A stretch of 60,000 bases of DNA from Diphasiastrum complanatum (Eukaryota > Streptophyta > Lycopodiopsida > Lycopodiales > Lycopodiaceae): positions 57,797,982-57,857,981 of the forward strand of contig CM055099.1 of assembly GCA_029204225.1 (NCBI GenBank), read 5' to 3'. The translations under genes were made by a program, and so were the position numbers. Positions 58,201-60,000 of the stretch are shown in pieces. The notes under the pieces are model-generated. The model did no database searches, had not been told where the DNA came from, and was given only the letters and a program-made list of their open reading frames with translations. Each line of letters begins with the position of its first letter. Positions within the stretch are counted from its first letter, which is position 1.

Positions 58201-60000
58201 ATTTGATCTTTGTATTGAATTGGTTTTCCATTTCATTCTTGAACTTGACAAATGCAGCAAACACTTCATCCTTACTTTTAAGAAGATAGATCCAAGTATA
58301 CCTACTAAAGTCATCAATGAAAGTTGCATACATCTTTGCCCCACCATTGCTAGTTGTACTAGAAGAATGAATATCAGAATGCACAAGTTGAAAAGCTTCT
58401 TTAGATCTAGAAGTAGATCTAGAATAAGCAAGTCTATGAGATTTGGACAAGGCACAATGTTCACAAACACTATTGTTTGCAACAAGACTTTTAGGGAGAC
58501 CAAGAACAAGCTCTTTCTTTGCCATTACCTCCAAAGATTTGAAGTTGGGATGGCCCAACCTCTTGTGCCAAACTTCTTGGTTTGTCAATTGCTCCCTAGC
58601 CATACATCCTTCATGATTAGAGATCACACATGCATCAAGCTTGAAAAGTTTACCATGCCTCCTACCTTGAGCAATCAAGGATCCACATTTACTTATCAAA
58701 CATGCATCTCCAATGAACTCCACATCAAGTCCTTTGTCAATCATTTGACTTACACTAAGCAAATTCTTAGTGATTGAAGGAATGTACAAAACATTTTCAA
58801 GATTTGCTTTCCTATTTGTTGAAAGGGAAATAGGAATAGTGCCTATGCCTTTGATGTCACATTGACCATCATTTGCAGTGTAGATGATGTTACCTTCTCC
58901 CTCATAAGACAATAAGGATGTAAAGTATTCCTTATGTCTTGTCATGTGAGATGAGGCTCCACTATCAATCCACCAAGGATCATTATCATCTATGCTGGCT
59001 AACAAACTTGAAGTCATAACAAGTGATTCACATGTGTTATGTTCTTCCTCATCTATTGTAAGATTTCCTTGCCTCTCTCCTTGCTCTCTTTTCTTCTTAT
59101 AACATTCATTTGCAAAATGACCTTTTATCCCACAATAAAAGCACTTGAACTTTGACTTATTGTTCTTAGTAGAAGAGGAAGAGGAAGAGTGATCATCATG
59201 ATCAAAGTTACCACCTTTGGACCATTTCCCTTTGCCTTTACCTTTGCCCTTGAATTTGCCTTTTGTGAAGAAAGCCTCTTCACCTCCACCTTGCAAGGAT
59301 GCACCATCAAGCTTTGATTGCAACCTATGTTCTTCAGCCAATAAGATTTCTTGCAAGTCAACCACACTTGGCAAGACTCTTTGAATGGCAAAACTTTGCA
59401 CAAGGTTAGCATGTTCATTTAGCAAACCATTCAACATAACTTGGACTATTTCACCATCTTTTATGTTCTCATCAATGCATGCTAAATCATCACTTAGGGA
59501 CTTAACTCTCAAGATAAATGCATGAGAACTTTCACCCTCTCTTTGCCTACTAGAAAATATTTGTCTCCTTAGGGTCAATACCCTAGATGTGGACTTTGAT
59601 TCAAAGAGCTTCTTTAAGGCATTCCATGCCTCACTTGCACTTTGACACTTTCCAACTTCCTTGAGAAGTTCATTTGTAACATTCATTTTAATGATATGAA
59701 GAGCCCTTTTGGCCTTCTTATCAAACCTTTGTTGCTCTTGAAGTGTGAGAGGTCTCTCTTCAATTTCTGCAACTATGTCCATGAGTTCATTCAACTCAAG
59801 TAAGGACTCCATCCTCACTTTCCAAGTAGAGTAGTTTGATGAACTCAACCTTTCACTAGACTCTAGCATGATCCCACCATTGGAAGCCATGATTCTAATG
59901 TTTCTTCAACTTTTAGGTTCTGTCCTAAAGCACTTAGCACTCACTTTTCTCTCAACAAATGATAGATAAAGAGATCTATGAAGATTTAGGACCTTAAAAC
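55287..60000 (-). mobile_element. Ty1/copia element with intact polyprotein; 5' LTR beyond the right edge
   Basis: The 3' LTR is 55287-55941 (655 bases): plus-strand TGTGAAAAATACAG at the start, ACAATTTTCACA at the end. The purine tract TTGAAGAGGGAG (minus strand) lies just inside. The leader occupies 59891-60000 and continues past the window. The LTR has the palindrome TTCACACGTGTGAA (55851-55864). Bases 55282-55286 (GCTAG) may be one side of the target duplication; the other side is not visible. With an unbroken reading frame this is the best candidate for a recently active element here. Confidence 0.92.
55937..59890 (-). CDS. Copia gag-pol polyprotein, 1317 residues, intact
   Basis: One open frame from ATG 59890. 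Gag: LESSERLSSSNYSTWKVRM and the UBN2 region, then the zinc knuckle CFYCGIKGHFANEC (from residue 250). Protease: WWIDSGASSHMT, catalytic Asp at 309. Pre-integrase HKRLGHPN near 440. Integrase: SDIHSSS (Asp about 506), RSDNGGEYTS (about 570) and NGVAERKN with Glu kept (about 605-610). Reverse transcriptase: DETFAPVAKM and YVDD at 990-993. RNase H: FSDSDFAGDQMDRKS, LSSTEAEYKAL and ARSKHIEIAHH. The product would be cleaved into capsid, protease, integrase and RT-RNase H in cytoplasmic particles. The stop codon TGA at 55939-55937 lies inside the first bases of the 3' LTR, so the LTR supplies translation termination. No key residue is missing. Confidence 0.95.
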   Translation of the reverse strand: MASNGGIMLESSERLSSSNYSTWKVRMESLLELNELMDIVAEIEERPLTLQEQQRFDKKAKRALHIIKMNVTNELLKEVGKCQSASEAWNALKKLFESKSTSRVLTLRRQIFSSRQREGESSHAFILRVKSLSDDLACIDENIKDGEIVQVMLNGLLNEHANLVQSFAIQRVLPSVVDLQEILLAEEHRLQSKLDGASLQGGGEEAFFTKGKFKGKGKGKGKWSKGGNFDHDDHSSSSSSTKNNKSKFKCFYCGIKGHFANECYKKKREQGERQGNLTIDEEEHNTCESLVMTSSLLASIDDNDPWWIDSGASSHMTRHKEYFTSLLSYEGEGNIIYTANDGQCDIKGIGTIPISLSTNRKANLENVLYIPSITKNLLSVSQMIDKGLDVEFIGDACLISKCGSLIAQGRRHGKLFKLDACVISNHEGCMAREQLTNQEVWHKRLGHPNFKSLEVMAKKELVLGLPKSLVANNSVCEHCALSKSHRLAYSRSTSRSKEAFQLVHSDIHSSSTTSNGGAKMYATFIDDFSRYTWIYLLKSKDEVFAAFVKFKNEMENQFNTKIKCLRSDNGGEYTSNRFKDFCIAHGIKREMSSPRTPQQNGVAERKNRTLCECAKAMRLHANLAKSFWGEALACANYLCNIWTSASLDGKTPHEVLYGRRPSVKHCRIFGCTCFVNITLDDRTKEDPSSKKGVFVGYSEVSKAYKVYIPSTKKVVISRDVIFHEENVSNVVDVDVDVPTNHHDVQDVLDEDGDATPKQTSRKTQRQRAKPSRLTYDEKGKQVVDNSNFAFLTSFDEPTCVGEAIQKKEWIQAMDHEHQALIKSNTWRLVKLPKDKKAIGCKWIFKIKTNQDGSINKYKARLVAKGYAQEYGIDYDETFAPVAKMVTIRILISLATLYDWDMWQMDVTNAFLNGDLEEDIYMEQPEGYVSHDEPNHVCYLQKSLYGLKQAPRSWYAKLNSFLLSQNFVMSEYDHSLYFRLNENDITLLLIYVDDIILSGGNNLDIDEIKMALKREFEIQDLGKLHYILGIEIIRTSKSTFICQEKYVNSILKRFHMEDCKVVSTPMESNVKLTTRSNERSFKDITLYRKLIGSLIWLTITRPDLSFVVGKLSQFMQDPSEAHWKLGKRVLRYISGSRDFGILYGGTTPNLCGFSDSDFAGDQMDRKSTSAFAIYLGDGVVSWLSKKQPTISLSSTEAEYKALTTCTKEILWIKRMLLDLHLLEPEKTPIILCDNLSAQSLASNPVFHARSKHIEIAHHFVRDQVIAKEVELQHVSSKECVADIFTKPLGKDLYLMHRSNLGMCSKTMLKLASNVEEGV

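Overview
This window is nuclear DNA from a land plant with a large, transposon-filled genome. The evidence is spliceosomal introns, an OSCA4-type channel gene, a DUF7086 gene known from plants, and layers of Ty1/copia and Ty3/gypsy LTR retrotransposons primed by plant tRNAs. Both host proteins look diverged from flowering-plant forms, so a fern or another non-flowering vascular plant is possible. The sequence alone does not settle the species.

Layout. At 1-1362 (minus) lies the first part of an OSCA/CSC1-like channel gene that runs off the left edge. 4.1-5.6 kb holds a gypsy LTR with a tRNA-Asp primer site, and 40 bases further on a copia LTR with its tRNA-Met primer site. 5.6-9.4 kb is non-coding repeat-derived DNA.

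9.4-17.0 kb is the most unusual part. Four decayed, intron-containing genes lie on both strands: a transposase-like gene (+), an unknown gene (-), a gene whose product starts as a histone H3 fold and ends as a Ulp1/C48 cysteine protease (+), and another unknown gene (-). The second and third diverge from an 830-base intergenic region. It has a TATA box facing each way, eight CACGTG boxes between the TATA boxes, and copies of a 15-base motif on both flanks. I read this as a dead multigene DNA transposon of a type I cannot name.

17.3-19.5 kb is a copia remnant ended by a (GA)71 tract. 20.9-21.8 kb has two SINE-like patches. 22.7-23.4 kb is an intact DUF7086 gene. 26.5-27.8 kb is a second copia remnant. 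31.5-33.2 kb is a gag-only gypsy-like unit.

From 33.8 kb to the right edge the window is nested retrotransposons: a copia with three frameshifts and one clipped LTR (33.85-39.52 kb), copia leader and gag pieces (39.9-40.9 kb), a truncated copia joined to foreign coding sequence (43.65-47.2 kb), a gypsy RT/RNase H relic (47.4-48.3 kb), two same-family copias, one inside the other (48.4-50.6 kb), a gag-protease gypsy (51.1-54.9 kb), and a copia with an intact 1317-residue polyprotein whose far LTR lies beyond the window (55.3-60 kb). Only the OSCA-like gene, the DUF7086 gene and this last copia look functional.
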